From Gallionella sp. (GTDB taxonomy: Bacteria; Pseudomonadota; Gammaproteobacteria; Burkholderiales; Gallionellaceae), in NCBI GenBank assembly GCA_023229845.1, contig JALNYK010000022.1, positions 1 through 52,508 of the forward strand: DNA of 52,508 nt. The letters run 5' to 3'. The translations under genes were made by a program, and so were the position numbers. Under the pieces are notes generated by a model. The model worked only from the letters and a program-made list of their open reading frames with translations, had not been told where the DNA came from and made no database searches. Numbering within the stretch: the stretch's first letter is position 1; each line of letters starts with the position of its first letter. This document shows positions 38,627 through 47,487 of the stretch, in pieces.

Positions 38627-39113
38627 GTTGCTCGTCAAACCGAGCTGGCGCTTCCTGTTCAGCCATCCGGCGCATCTGCTGTCGTTCGGTTTCGGCAGCG
38701 GGCTGGCGCGCAAGGCGCCGGGCACGTTCGGCACGCTAGTCGCCTTCCCGATCTACTGGTTTCTCGCGCCGCGCCTGTCCGAGGCAATGTTCCTGCTACT
38801 GCTGATCTGGGCGTTCGCGATAGGGGTGTGGGTGTGCGACATCACCGGCAAGGCGCTGGGCGATTCGGACTACGGCGGCATCGTGTGGGACGAGATCGTC
38901 GCGATGCTGCTAGTGCTGTTCTTCACACCGCCGAGCTGGGAATGGTGGCTGCTGGCCTTTGTGCTGTTTCGCTTCTTCGACATCGTCAAACCGCCGCCGA
39001 TACGTTATTTCGACAGCAATTGGCACGGCGGGCTGGGCGTGATGTTCGACGATCTGCTGGCCGCCGGCTATGCGCTGCTCTGTCTGGCGATCGTCAAGAC
39101 CTTCCTCGTATGA
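38610..39113 (+). CDS. pgpA: phosphatidylglycerophosphatase A
   Basis: Encodes 167 residues from MTTSAELLVKPSWRFLFSHP. Conserved active-site parts are GSGLARKAPGTFGTLVAFP, DYGGIVWDEIVAMLL and FRFFDIVKPPPIRYFD; three or four hydrophobic helices place it in the inner membrane. It removes phosphate from phosphatidylglycerophosphate. The start within the thiL 3' end gives the usual length. The stop overlaps the next ATG (ATGA). Confidence 0.95.
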   Translation: MTTSAELLVKPSWRFLFSHPAHLLSFGFGSGLARKAPGTFGTLVAFPIYWFLAPRLSEAMFLLLLIWAFAIGVWVCDITGKALGDSDYGGIVWDEIVAMLLVLFFTPPSWEWWLLAFVLFRFFDIVKPPPIRYFDSNWHGGLGVMFDDLLAAGYALLCLAIVKTFLV

Positions 39114-39820
39114 AGCCGATCCGCATCCTGCTGCTGTTGTTAGTCGCACTTCTCGCGGCGACAGCGGCGCAGGGTGCGAATACTCCGGCCCAGGTTTTTA
39201 CCGCCGAGGTGATCGCGGTGCTGGACGGCGACACCCTGCTGGTGACGCGCGGCGGCAAGCCGCTTAAGCTGCGGCTGGCCGAGATCGATGCGCCCGAGAA
39301 GGCGCAGCCTTACGGCACGGCCTCGCAGAAATCGCTGGCGGATATGGTGATGCGCCAGCAGGTGCAGGTCGAGTCTCGCGCGGTGGATGACTACGGGCGC
39401 ATCGTCGCGATGGTGAGCGTCGCCGGCCTAAATGTGAATCACGAGCAGGTGCGGCGCGGCCTGGCTTGGGAGTATTCGCGCTTCCATTCCAATCGCGAAC
39501 TGATGGCGCTGCAGCGCGAGGCGCAACTGGCAAAGCGCGGGCTGTGGGCGGGCGATGATATCGTCGAGCCGTCGAAGTGGCGCAAACAGCATCCATCCAC
39601 TGTCGCGTCGCCGGTCGCCGTGTCGTCTGTTGCTGCATCGACGGCGGCGAGCGTCGCATCGGACGAATCGGGATGCGGCAAGGCGCGCTGTTCCGAGATG
39701 ACTTCCTGCGCGGATGCCAGGCGCTATTACGAGCGTTGCGGCGGCAAGCCGCTGGACGGCGACCACGACGGCAGGCCTTGCGAGAAGCTGTGCGCCGCCG
39801 AGGGTGTGAAGTTGCGCTGA
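39110..39820 (+). CDS. secreted thermonuclease-like (SNase) protein with excalibur domain
   Basis: Encodes 236 residues. A signal peptide (about 1-23) precedes a staphylococcal-nuclease fold: AEVIAVLDGDTLLV, LKLRLAEIDAPE, then YGRIVAMVSV. A low-complexity Ala/Ser/Val linker (about 165-190) follows, then an excalibur calcium-binding-like domain with paired cysteines (CSEMTSCADARRYYERCGGKPLDGDHDGRPCEKLC). It probably degrades extracellular or periplasmic nucleic acid with Ca2+. ATG 39110 overlaps the pgpA stop, so it is expressed with a housekeeping operon, which is unusual for a nuclease. Confidence 0.92.
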   Translation: MKPIRILLLLLVALLAATAAQGANTPAQVFTAEVIAVLDGDTLLVTRGGKPLKLRLAEIDAPEKAQPYGTASQKSLADMVMRQQVQVESRAVDDYGRIVAMVSVAGLNVNHEQVRRGLAWEYSRFHSNRELMALQREAQLAKRGLWAGDDIVEPSKWRKQHPSTVASPVAVSSVAASTAASVASDESGCGKARCSEMTSCADARRYYERCGGKPLDGDHDGRPCEKLCAAEGVKLR

Positions 39821-39835
39821 ATAAAAAGCGTTTTG

Positions 39836-39939
39836 GTCCACGAAAAACACGAAAGTCACGAAAAATAAAACATTGCTTTCGTGTCCGCAAATTTGCTGCA
39901 CAGGTGAATCTTTCGTGTCTTTTCGTGTTTTTCGTGGAC
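39836..39939. repeat. inverted repeat GTCCACGAAAAACACGAAAG
   Basis: The left arm GTCCACGAAAAACACGAAAG (39836-39855) and right arm ending CGTGTTTTTCGTGGAC (39939) are inverted copies around a centre of about 45 bp. It lies between the convergent secreted-nuclease and lpxH genes and may serve as their terminator. A solo right arm occurs at 17619-17646. Confidence 0.8.
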
Positions 39940-39960
39940 AGTCGGTTTTTCAGCAGATAT

Positions 39961-40731
39961 TCAGAACAACCCGGTCTTCGGCAGCGCCGGCCCATCGACC
40001 GAGCCGGGCGAGAACAGGATCATGTTGCAGCCCATCGCATCCACGCGCAATGCGGAGCCTTCCTCGGACCAGTCGGCCAGCACCCAGCGTACGCAGCGAT
40101 GGCCGTCCACCAGATGTTCGTGGCGGCTCGGACGATGGGTGTGGCCGTGGATCAGCCGCGGGTACTGGAATTCCCGCAGAATCGCTTCGACCGCTTCTTC
40201 GTTGACATCCATGATCGCGCTGTCCTTGGACTCCTTCTCGACCATGCTGCGCAGCCGCAGTCCGGCGATGTAGTCCTTGCGCTCATCCAGCGGTTTGGAC
40301 AGGAACAGGCGCTGGAACTCCTCGTCATGCACCATTTCGCGGTAACGCTGGTATTCGATGTCGTCGGTGCACAGCATGTCGCCGTGGGTCAGCAGCGTAG
40401 GTGTGCCGTACAGGTCGACCAGCGTCGGGTCGTCCAGCAGCGTGGCGTGGCAGGCAGCCGCCAGTTCCTGGCCCATCAGCAGGTCGCGGTTGCCGCGTTG
40501 CAGGTAGACCAGCGTCTGGTGGTGGGCGAGGCTCGCCAGAGCGGCGACGACTTCGGCATGGAAAGGATCGCCGAGATCGTCATCGCCTGCCCAGTATTCG
40601 AACAGGTCGCCTAGGATATACAGCGCCTCGGCCTGCGGCGCGATTTCGGCGACGAAGTGGCGAAACTCCGCCATGCTCTCAGGGTGGTCGGCGGAGAGGT
40701 GCAGGTCGGAAATGAATAGCGAATGTGGCAT
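39961..40731 (-). CDS. lpxH: UDP-2,3-diacylglucosamine diphosphatase
   Basis: Encodes 256 residues from MPHSLFISDLHLSADHP. Calcineurin-type metal motifs are all present: DLHL, GDLFEYWAGDD, QRGNRDLLMG and HGHTHRP. LpxH cleaves UDP-diacylglucosamine to lipid X in lipid A synthesis, at the inner-membrane surface. The start at 40731 matches the family; the longer frame to 40788 lies in a repeat. It is transcribed leftward downstream of the cyclophilin gene; the two are separated by an 80-bp inverted repeat. Confidence 0.95.
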   Translation of the reverse strand: MPHSLFISDLHLSADHPESMAEFRHFVAEIAPQAEALYILGDLFEYWAGDDDLGDPFHAEVVAALASLAHHQTLVYLQRGNRDLLMGQELAAACHATLLDDPTLVDLYGTPTLLTHGDMLCTDDIEYQRYREMVHDEEFQRLFLSKPLDERKDYIAGLRLRSMVEKESKDSAIMDVNEEAVEAILREFQYPRLIHGHTHRPSRHEHLVDGHRCVRWVLADWSEEGSALRVDAMGCNMILFSPGSVDGPALPKTGLF

Positions 40732-40740
40732 TTCGAGATC

Positions 40741-40811
40741 GAGGACTGAGGGGCGAGTACTGAGTGCTGAGGAGAACCGCCGCGCCACTCAGCACTCAGT
40801 CCTCAGCACTC
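40741..40811. repeat. CTGAGTGCTGAG-type inverted repeat upstream of lpxH
   Basis: GAGGACTGAG and TACTGAGTGCTGAG on the left face CACTCAGCACTCAG and TCCTCAGCACTC on the right around a short GC-rich centre. It fills the whole gap between the cyclophilin stop and the lpxH start. Confidence 0.75.
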
Positions 40812-40815
40812 TTTG

Positions 40816-41406
40816 TTATTGAACGACTTCAGCCTTGGTGATGACGACGTCTTCCTTCGGCACATTCTGGTGGAAGCCGCTGTTGCCGGTCTTCACCTTC
40901 CTGATCGCATCGACGACTTCCATGCCTTCGACGATCTTGCCGAACACGCAGTAGCCCCAGCCGTCCTGTCCCGGATAGTCGAGGAAGTCGTTGTTCGTCG
41001 CGTTGATGAAGAACTGCGCGGTGGCGGAATGCGGATCGGAAGTGCGCGCCATCGCGACCGTGTATTTCTCATTCTTCAGGCCGTTGGCGGCCTCGTTCTT
41101 GACCGGCGCGTTGGTCGGCTTCTGCTTCATGCCAGGTTCGAAACCACCGCCCTGGATCATGAAGTTATCCATCACGCGATGGAAGATCGTGCCGTCGTAA
41201 AAACCGCTGTTTACGTATTCGATGAAGTTTGCGACGCTGAGCGGCGCTTTTTCGGCGTCCAGTTGCAGTGTCATGGTGCCGAGGTTGGTGTGCAGTTTGA
41301 TCATGGTCTGTTTGCCTTTGGTTGAAAAGTTCTTGGGTTGGGAATGGGCCGGCTGCATCGTGCAGCACAGCAGCAGCGCGAACAGCGCGGCGAAAATTCG
41401 TTTCAT
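40816..41406 (-). CDS. peptidyl-prolyl cis-trans isomerase, cyclophilin type
   Basis: Encodes 196 residues. The cyclophilin core includes FIEYVNSGFYDGTIFHRVMDNFMIQGGGFEPGM, FFINATNNDFLD and GYCVFGKIVEGMEVVDAI; the catalytic Arg is in FHRV. The first 22 residues (KRIFAALFALLLCCTMQPAHS) form a signal peptide, making it PpiA-like. However, an internal ATG at 41304 begins MIKLHTNLGTMTLQLD, exactly where cytosolic PpiB proteins start. Either one secreted product or two products with different locations is possible. The start lies 1 bp beyond the upstream L,D-transpeptidase stop, so the two are co-translated; this context favours the periplasm. Confidence 0.92.
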   Translation of the reverse strand: MKRIFAALFALLLCCTMQPAHSQPKNFSTKGKQTMIKLHTNLGTMTLQLDAEKAPLSVANFIEYVNSGFYDGTIFHRVMDNFMIQGGGFEPGMKQKPTNAPVKNEAANGLKNEKYTVAMARTSDPHSATAQFFINATNNDFLDYPGQDGWGYCVFGKIVEGMEVVDAIRKVKTGNSGFHQNVPKEDVVITKAEVVQ

Positions 41407-41407
41407 G

Positions 41408-42643
41408 TCAGGCGGCTCCTTCGTAGACTATCTGCCAGCGACCATCCTGCTTCATCCAGTACTGGCGCTTCTTCATCTTGTTGGACAGGTTGCTGCTGCT
41501 GTAGTCCTGTTCGAAATTCACCACGACCAGATCCGGCCGGTTCGGATAGGTGAACATGCTGACGTTGGACAGGCCGACCTTGATCCAGGTTTTCCCGCCG
41601 TTCACTTGCTGTTTCTGTTTCGCCCATGACTCATAGTTCGCGCCTCCGCTGGCGAAGTCGCGCGCATAGTGGCGCAGGTAAGCCTGGGTGTCGAGGCTGG
41701 CCCAGTCGCCACGCCATTGTTCGATCTGTTGCTGCAACGCGGCGCGCTCGGTTTGAGTCTGTTCGTCTAGCCAGTCGATGCGGTCGCTGATGATCACCGG
41801 GGTCACGCCGACCTGCAGATAGCGGGAGACCTTGTTCAGGTCGTCGTTTGCCAGCACGACGCAACCGTTGCTGGCTCGCGGCGGACGGCTGTAAGTGCCG
41901 GACTGGGTGCCGTGCAGCCAGATGCCGCTGCCGCTGCGGTTGTTTTTGCGATCCCATTCGTTAGGGTAGTCGAGCGGAAAAGCGCCGCTGCCATAGAGGT
42001 CGGCGAGCTTATCTTTCGGCAGGTCGGCCTGGACGAAATACACGCCCAGCGGCGTGCGCTGGTCGCCTTCGGAATACTTGTCGGTGCCGAGCTTGCCTAT
42101 CGTCACGTAGAAGTCGGTGACGTAACGCGGTTCGCCGTTCACGTTTTCGTATACGAACAGCGTGGAACGGCTGGTGTCGACCACCAGCGCGTATTTCTGC
42201 TGTGCGTTCATCTGCCACAGGAAGCGCGGCGCCTGTTTCTTGTCGTCCTGCGACAGTACGCGCATCAGGCGCACGCGCGCTTCGTCGCGCAGGTCTTCGA
42301 TCTTGTCCTGCGGCGCATTGGATGCGCTGCCTATGCCCTGGATCTCGCCGGCGCGGGCCATCAGCAGGTCGCCCTTGACCAGATGCGCCAGCTTGAAGTC
42401 GGGATTGGATCGCAGCAGTGTGTTCACTTCGTGCAACGCGGCGTCGAGACGATTGTCGTTGATGGCCTGCAGGGTTTTCGCCAGCTGCCCTTCGATGCCG
42501 CGCGAATCCAGCGGCGGCAGCGCAGAGTCGTCAAAGGCATCGCTGTCACCCGACTGGGCGGCGTGGACCGAATCGGACGATGACTGGACTGCGCCTATCA
42601 GCAGGCAACACAGCAGAGTCGATATCAGGGCGCGGCGCAACAT
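41408..42643 (-). CDS. L,D-transpeptidase (YkuD) with C-terminal NTF2-like domain
   Basis: Encodes 411 residues. A signal peptide (about 1-29) is followed by a helical region (about 50-140), the YkuD catalytic domain with IWLHGTQ...SRPPRASNGCVVL (catalytic His and Cys, about 265-287), then a roughly 100-residue NTF2/SnoaL-like domain (WRGDWASLDTQAYLRHYARDF to WQIVYEG). It should make 3-3 peptidoglycan crosslinks or attach proteins to the wall in the periplasm. The next upstream gene ends 3 bp before this one starts and carries a related C-terminal domain. Confidence 0.92.
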   Translation of the reverse strand: MLRRALISTLLCCLLIGAVQSSSDSVHAAQSGDSDAFDDSALPPLDSRGIEGQLAKTLQAINDNRLDAALHEVNTLLRSNPDFKLAHLVKGDLLMARAGEIQGIGSASNAPQDKIEDLRDEARVRLMRVLSQDDKKQAPRFLWQMNAQQKYALVVDTSRSTLFVYENVNGEPRYVTDFYVTIGKLGTDKYSEGDQRTPLGVYFVQADLPKDKLADLYGSGAFPLDYPNEWDRKNNRSGSGIWLHGTQSGTYSRPPRASNGCVVLANDDLNKVSRYLQVGVTPVIISDRIDWLDEQTQTERAALQQQIEQWRGDWASLDTQAYLRHYARDFASGGANYESWAKQKQQVNGGKTWIKVGLSNVSMFTYPNRPDLVVVNFEQDYSSSNLSNKMKKRQYWMKQDGRWQIVYEGAA

Positions 42644-42646
42644 GGC

Positions 42647-43660
42647 TTAGCGGGTGCGCTCTTCCTGAATGCGCCAGTCGCCGCCGGACTTGACCATCAG
42701 CAGTGTCTTTCTGCTGGAGGTCTTCAGGTGGCTGGCGCGGTAAGTCTGGCGGAACTTCACGGTCGCGTGGCTGGCGTCGCTGAAGCTCACACTGGTCTCG
42801 CTGATGCCGACCTCGATGGATTTGGGCTTGGCGATGCGCTCCTTGCGGGAGGCTTCCCATTCCTTGCGGCTCTGTTTGCCCGGCACCTTGAAGTCGGACG
42901 CATAGAGCGACAGGTACTTTTTGCTGTTCTGCGCCGACCATGCCGCAGCCCAGCTGTTGACGGCTTTCAGCACGTCATCGCCGTTGTTGTTTGCAGCCGG
43001 CTTGGGTGTTTTCTCGACTGGTGCGGCAGCGGCCTGTGCGGGCTTGGCGGCCGCTACAGGCTCGGCTGCAACCGGCTTCGATGCGGCGACTGCGACAGGC
43101 GTGGCGGGTTTGGCACGCGTGCCGTTCGAGAACAGGTCCTGGATCATCGCCAGTTTGGTCTGTGTCGCGGTGTTGCTGCGGTCCAGTTGCAACGCGCGGT
43201 CGTAGGCTTGACTGGCCATCTTGGCGTAGATGTCGCCGAGGTTCTCGTGCGCGGTGGCGTAGCTCGGATGGGTGCGGATCGCCATCTCTAGCGACTGCTT
43301 CGCCTTGTCGTACTGCCCCTGGCTGGCGTACAGCACGGCGAGGTTGTTGTACGGCTCCGGCAGCTCTGGATAGTCTTCGGTCAATGAGGAAAAAACCTTG
43401 ATCGCGTCGGCGCTCTTGCCCTGTTCCGTCAGGATCAGGCCTTTCAGGAAGCGCGCCTGTGCGTCCTTGGGCTTGCCGGCGAGATAGCCGTTCACCTTGT
43501 CCATTGCCTGCGTGTGCTGGCCTTGCTTGAACAGCTTGTTGGCGTCCTGCACGTCGTCGGCATGAGCGGCGACACTGAGAGCCAACAGCAACGCGCCGAC
43601 GAGCGGCGCGATATGGCGGTTGATCCGGATTGAGCGAGTCTGGTTGCTGCGATTCTGCAT
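42647..43660 (-). CDS. TPR protein with C-terminal NTF2-like domain
   Basis: Encodes 337 residues from MQNRSNQTRSIRINRHI, with a signal peptide (about 15-35, LVGALLLALSVAAHA). TPR units follow (ANKLFKQGQHTQAMDKVNGYL, AQARFLKGLILTEQGKSADAIKVF, NLAVLYASQGQYDKAKQSLEMA). Then come an Ala/Pro/Val-rich linker (about 183-225) and an NTF2-like domain (SWAAAWSAQNSKKYLSLYASDF to GGDWRIQEERTR) like that of the downstream L,D-transpeptidase. It is probably a periplasmic partner of that enzyme. The start at 43660 is preferred to 43723 for the signal peptide and GGGAAC site. Confidence 0.88.
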   Translation of the reverse strand: MQNRSNQTRSIRINRHIAPLVGALLLALSVAAHADDVQDANKLFKQGQHTQAMDKVNGYLAGKPKDAQARFLKGLILTEQGKSADAIKVFSSLTEDYPELPEPYNNLAVLYASQGQYDKAKQSLEMAIRTHPSYATAHENLGDIYAKMASQAYDRALQLDRSNTATQTKLAMIQDLFSNGTRAKPATPVAVAASKPVAAEPVAAAKPAQAAAAPVEKTPKPAANNNGDDVLKAVNSWAAAWSAQNSKKYLSLYASDFKVPGKQSRKEWEASRKERIAKPKSIEVGISETSVSFSDASHATVKFRQTYRASHLKTSSRKTLLMVKSGGDWRIQEERTR

Positions 43661-43824
43661 ATTCTGTTCCCGATGGCGCGCATACGGCGCGAGGATTGCT
43701 TCGATAGCGGCGGATTCTACCAAATTAACGGCCCTTGTTCACGGCTCTGGCAGGGGATTAAAGGGGATTTTCGGGTAGAATTCGGCGCGTAATCCCTCAA
43801 TTCGACCGGAACCGAGAAAACAGC

Positions 43825-45495
<1,671 letters not shown>

Positions 45496-45496
45496 C

Positions 45497-45610
45497 CGTC
45501 ATTCCGGCGTAGGCCGGTATCCAGTTAGTTAAATAGCCCGTGCGAAGCACGGACAAAACCAACGGCATGTTTGATAAAAGCACTGGATACCGGCCTGCGC
45601 CGGTATGACG
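45497..45610. repeat. palindromic mosaic repeat, copy D (left flank of GIY-YIG gene)
   Basis: Its ends are CGTCATTCCGGCGTAGGCC... and ...GCCGGTATGACG. The interior, read leftward, is ACATGCCGTTGGTTTTGTCC then a hairpin CCGTGC-TTC-GCACGG. That orientation is opposite to copy E. It starts 1 bp after the glnS stop and ends 19 bp before the GIY-YIG start. Confidence 0.9.
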
Positions 45611-45629
45611 AAAACCAAGGGGCGACACG

Positions 45630-45920
45630 ATGAACAAGCAGCCGTGTGTTTATCTGCTAGCCAGCCAACGTAACGGCACCTTGTATGTTGGAGTTACCTC
45701 GGACTTGGTCAAACGGGTATGGGAGCACAAGAACCACGTTGTCGATGGATTCACCAAACAATATGGCGTGGGTCAACTGGTTTGGTATGAGGTGCATGAA
45801 ACGATGGAGTCTGCCATTCAACGCGAGAAAGCGCTCAAGGAATGGCAGCGTGCGTGGAAATTGAAACTGATCGAGGAGTTCAATCCTGACTGGACGGATT
45901 TGTACGACTCGGTATGTTAG
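45630..45920 (+). CDS. GIY-YIG nuclease, small standalone type
   Basis: Encodes 96 residues. The signature reads CVYLLASQRNGTLYVGVTSDLVKRVWEHK: the 'GIY' position is C-V-Y, 'YIG' is Y-V-G at 19-21 and the catalytic arginine is R29. The rest (ESAIQREKALKEWQRAWKLKLIEEFNPDWTDLY) is the conserved tail of the YhbQ/UvrC-like small family, with a candidate metal-binding Glu at 59-60 or 82-83. The cellular substrate is unknown. AAGGGGCG before ATG 45630 is a ribosome site. The gene fills almost the entire space between two oppositely oriented palindromic elements (D and E): 19 bp on the left and 2 bp on the right. Confidence 0.92.
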   Translation: MNKQPCVYLLASQRNGTLYVGVTSDLVKRVWEHKNHVVDGFTKQYGVGQLVWYEVHETMESAIQREKALKEWQRAWKLKLIEEFNPDWTDLYDSVC

Positions 45921-45922
45921 GC

Positions 45923-46037
45923 CGTCATACCGGCGTAGGCCGGTATCCAGCGGTTTTAATTAACATGCAGTTGGTTTTGTCTCCGCGTTGCGGAGAATTT
46001 ATTCAATGACTGGATTCCGGCCTGCGCCGGAATGACG
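45923..46037. repeat. palindromic mosaic repeat, copy E (right flank of GIY-YIG gene)
   Basis: Its ends are CGTCATACCGGC...GCCGGTATCCAG and CTGGATTCCGGC...GCCGGAATGACG. The interior is ACATGCAGTTGGTTTTGTC, then the hairpin CTCCGC-GTT-GCGGAG. It is homologous to copy D read in reverse. It starts 2 bp after the nuclease stop and ends 19 bp before cysS. Confidence 0.9.
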
Positions 46038-46056
46038 GCTCAGGAAGAAACAGGAA

Positions 46057-47487
46057 ATGCTGAAAATCTATAACACCCTCGCCCGCGACAAGCAGGATTT
46101 CAAACCCATCGACGCCAACAAGGTCCGCATGTATGTCTGCGGCATGACGGTGTACGACTACTGCCACTTGGGACACGCACGCGTCATGGTGGTATTCGAC
46201 ATGGTGTACCGCTGGCTGAAGGCCTCCGGCTACGACGTCACCTATGTGCGCAACATCACCGATATCGACGACAAGATCATCAAGCGCGCGGCGGAGAATG
46301 GCGAGTCCATTCACGCGCTGACGCAGCGCTTTATCGATGCGATGCACGAGGACGCCGATGCGCTGGGCGTGCAGCGTCCCGACCACGAGCCGCGCGCAAC
46401 GCAGTACGTGCCGCAGATGCTGGCAATGATCGAGCAGCTGGAAAAAAATGGCTTGGCCTATCAGGCGGCCGACGGCGACGTGAACTATGCTGTGCGCAAG
46501 TTCGACGGCTACGGCAAGCTCTCCGGCAAGTCGCTGGAAGACCTGCGCGCGGGCGAGCGCGTGGATGTCGCGACCGACAAGAACGATCCGCTCGATTTCG
46601 TGTTGTGGAAGCACGCCAAGGACAGCGAAGCGGACGAGGTGAAATGGGATTCCAAATGGGGCAAAGGCCGCCCCGGCTGGCATATCGAATGTTCGGCGAT
46701 GGGCTCGGAATTGCTGGGTAAGCATTTCGACATCCACGGCGGCGGTGCGGACTTGCAGTTCCCGCACCACGAGAACGAGATCGCGCAAAGCGAGGGTGCG
46801 CACCAGTGCAGCTTCGTGAACTACTGGATGCACAACGGCTTCATCCGCGTGGACAACGAGAAGATGTCCAAGAGTCTGGGCAACTTCTTCACGATACGCG
46901 AGGTGCTGAAGAAATACGATGCCGAAGTCGTGCGCTTCTTCATCCTGCGCGCACACTACCGCAGCCCGCTGAACTATTCCGACCAGCATCTGGACGATGC
47001 GAAGGGCGCGCTGACGCGTCTTTATACGGCGTTGAAAAGTGCCGAAGTTGTAGGTCGGGATTCATCCCGGCATGAGGATGTCGGACTGAAGTCCGACCTA
47101 CTACCGGTGGATTGGGCTGATGCTCATGCGACGCGCTTCAAGGCCGCGATGGATGACGACTTCAACACCCCGGAAGCGGTCGCTGTGCTGTTCGATCTCG
47201 CCAACGAAGCGAACCGTAGCGAGGCAGGGGCACGGCGCGCCGTGCCCCTACTCAAGGCACTGGCCGGTGTGCTCGGACTGCTACAGCGCGATCCGCAGCA
47301 ATTCCTGCAAGCGGGTGCTGGCGAAGGCGGGCTGGACGATGCCGCTATCGATGCGCAGATCGAAGCGCGCATCGCCGCGAAGAAAGCGAAGAACTTCGCC
47401 GAAGCCGACCGCATCCGCAAGGAGCTGCTGGAGGCGGGAGTCGTGCTGGAAGATACGCCGCAGGGAACGAGCTGGCGCAGGGCCTGA
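46057..47487 (+). CDS. cysS: cysteinyl-tRNA synthetase carrying palindrome-encoded insertions
   Basis: Encodes 476 residues. YVCGMTVYDYCHLGHARV has the zinc cysteine and HIGH box. FPHHENEIAQSEGA and KMSKSLGN are in their usual places, and the C-terminal anticodon-binding helices end ARIAAKKAKNFAEADRIRKELLEAG. The linker region after LYTALKSAE contains VVGRDSSRHEDVGLKSDLLPV, encoded by a REP-like palindrome (47050-47101). About 40 residues later, EAGARRAVPLLKA is encoded across a perfect 24-bp palindrome (47226-47249). Both are in frame, so the enzyme should be intact with enlarged loops. The start follows CAGGAA. Confidence 0.96.
   Translation: MLKIYNTLARDKQDFKPIDANKVRMYVCGMTVYDYCHLGHARVMVVFDMVYRWLKASGYDVTYVRNITDIDDKIIKRAAENGESIHALTQRFIDAMHEDADALGVQRPDHEPRATQYVPQMLAMIEQLEKNGLAYQAADGDVNYAVRKFDGYGKLSGKSLEDLRAGERVDVATDKNDPLDFVLWKHAKDSEADEVKWDSKWGKGRPGWHIECSAMGSELLGKHFDIHGGGADLQFPHHENEIAQSEGAHQCSFVNYWMHNGFIRVDNEKMSKSLGNFFTIREVLKKYDAEVVRFFILRAHYRSPLNYSDQHLDDAKGALTRLYTALKSAEVVGRDSSRHEDVGLKSDLLPVDWADAHATRFKAAMDDDFNTPEAVAVLFDLANEANRSEAGARRAVPLLKALAGVLGLLQRDPQQFLQAGAGEGGLDDAAIDAQIEARIAAKKAKNFAEADRIRKELLEAGVVLEDTPQGTSWRRA
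47050..47101. repeat. REP-like palindrome inside cysS
   Basis: GTAGGTCGGGATTCATCCCGG and GTCGGACTGAAGTCCGACCTAC share the ends GTAGGTCGG / CCGACCTAC with the REP doublet at 37608. It contains two hairpins (CGGGATTCATCCCG and GTCGGACTGAAGTCCGAC). It lies wholly inside the coding sequence. Confidence 0.85.
47226..47249. repeat. perfect 24-bp palindrome inside cysS
   Basis: AGGGGCACGGCG is followed directly by its reverse complement CGCCGTGCCCCT. It is translated as part of EAGARRAVPLLKA and is flanked by GC and AC, giving near-GTAG/CTAC outer ends. Confidence 0.85.
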
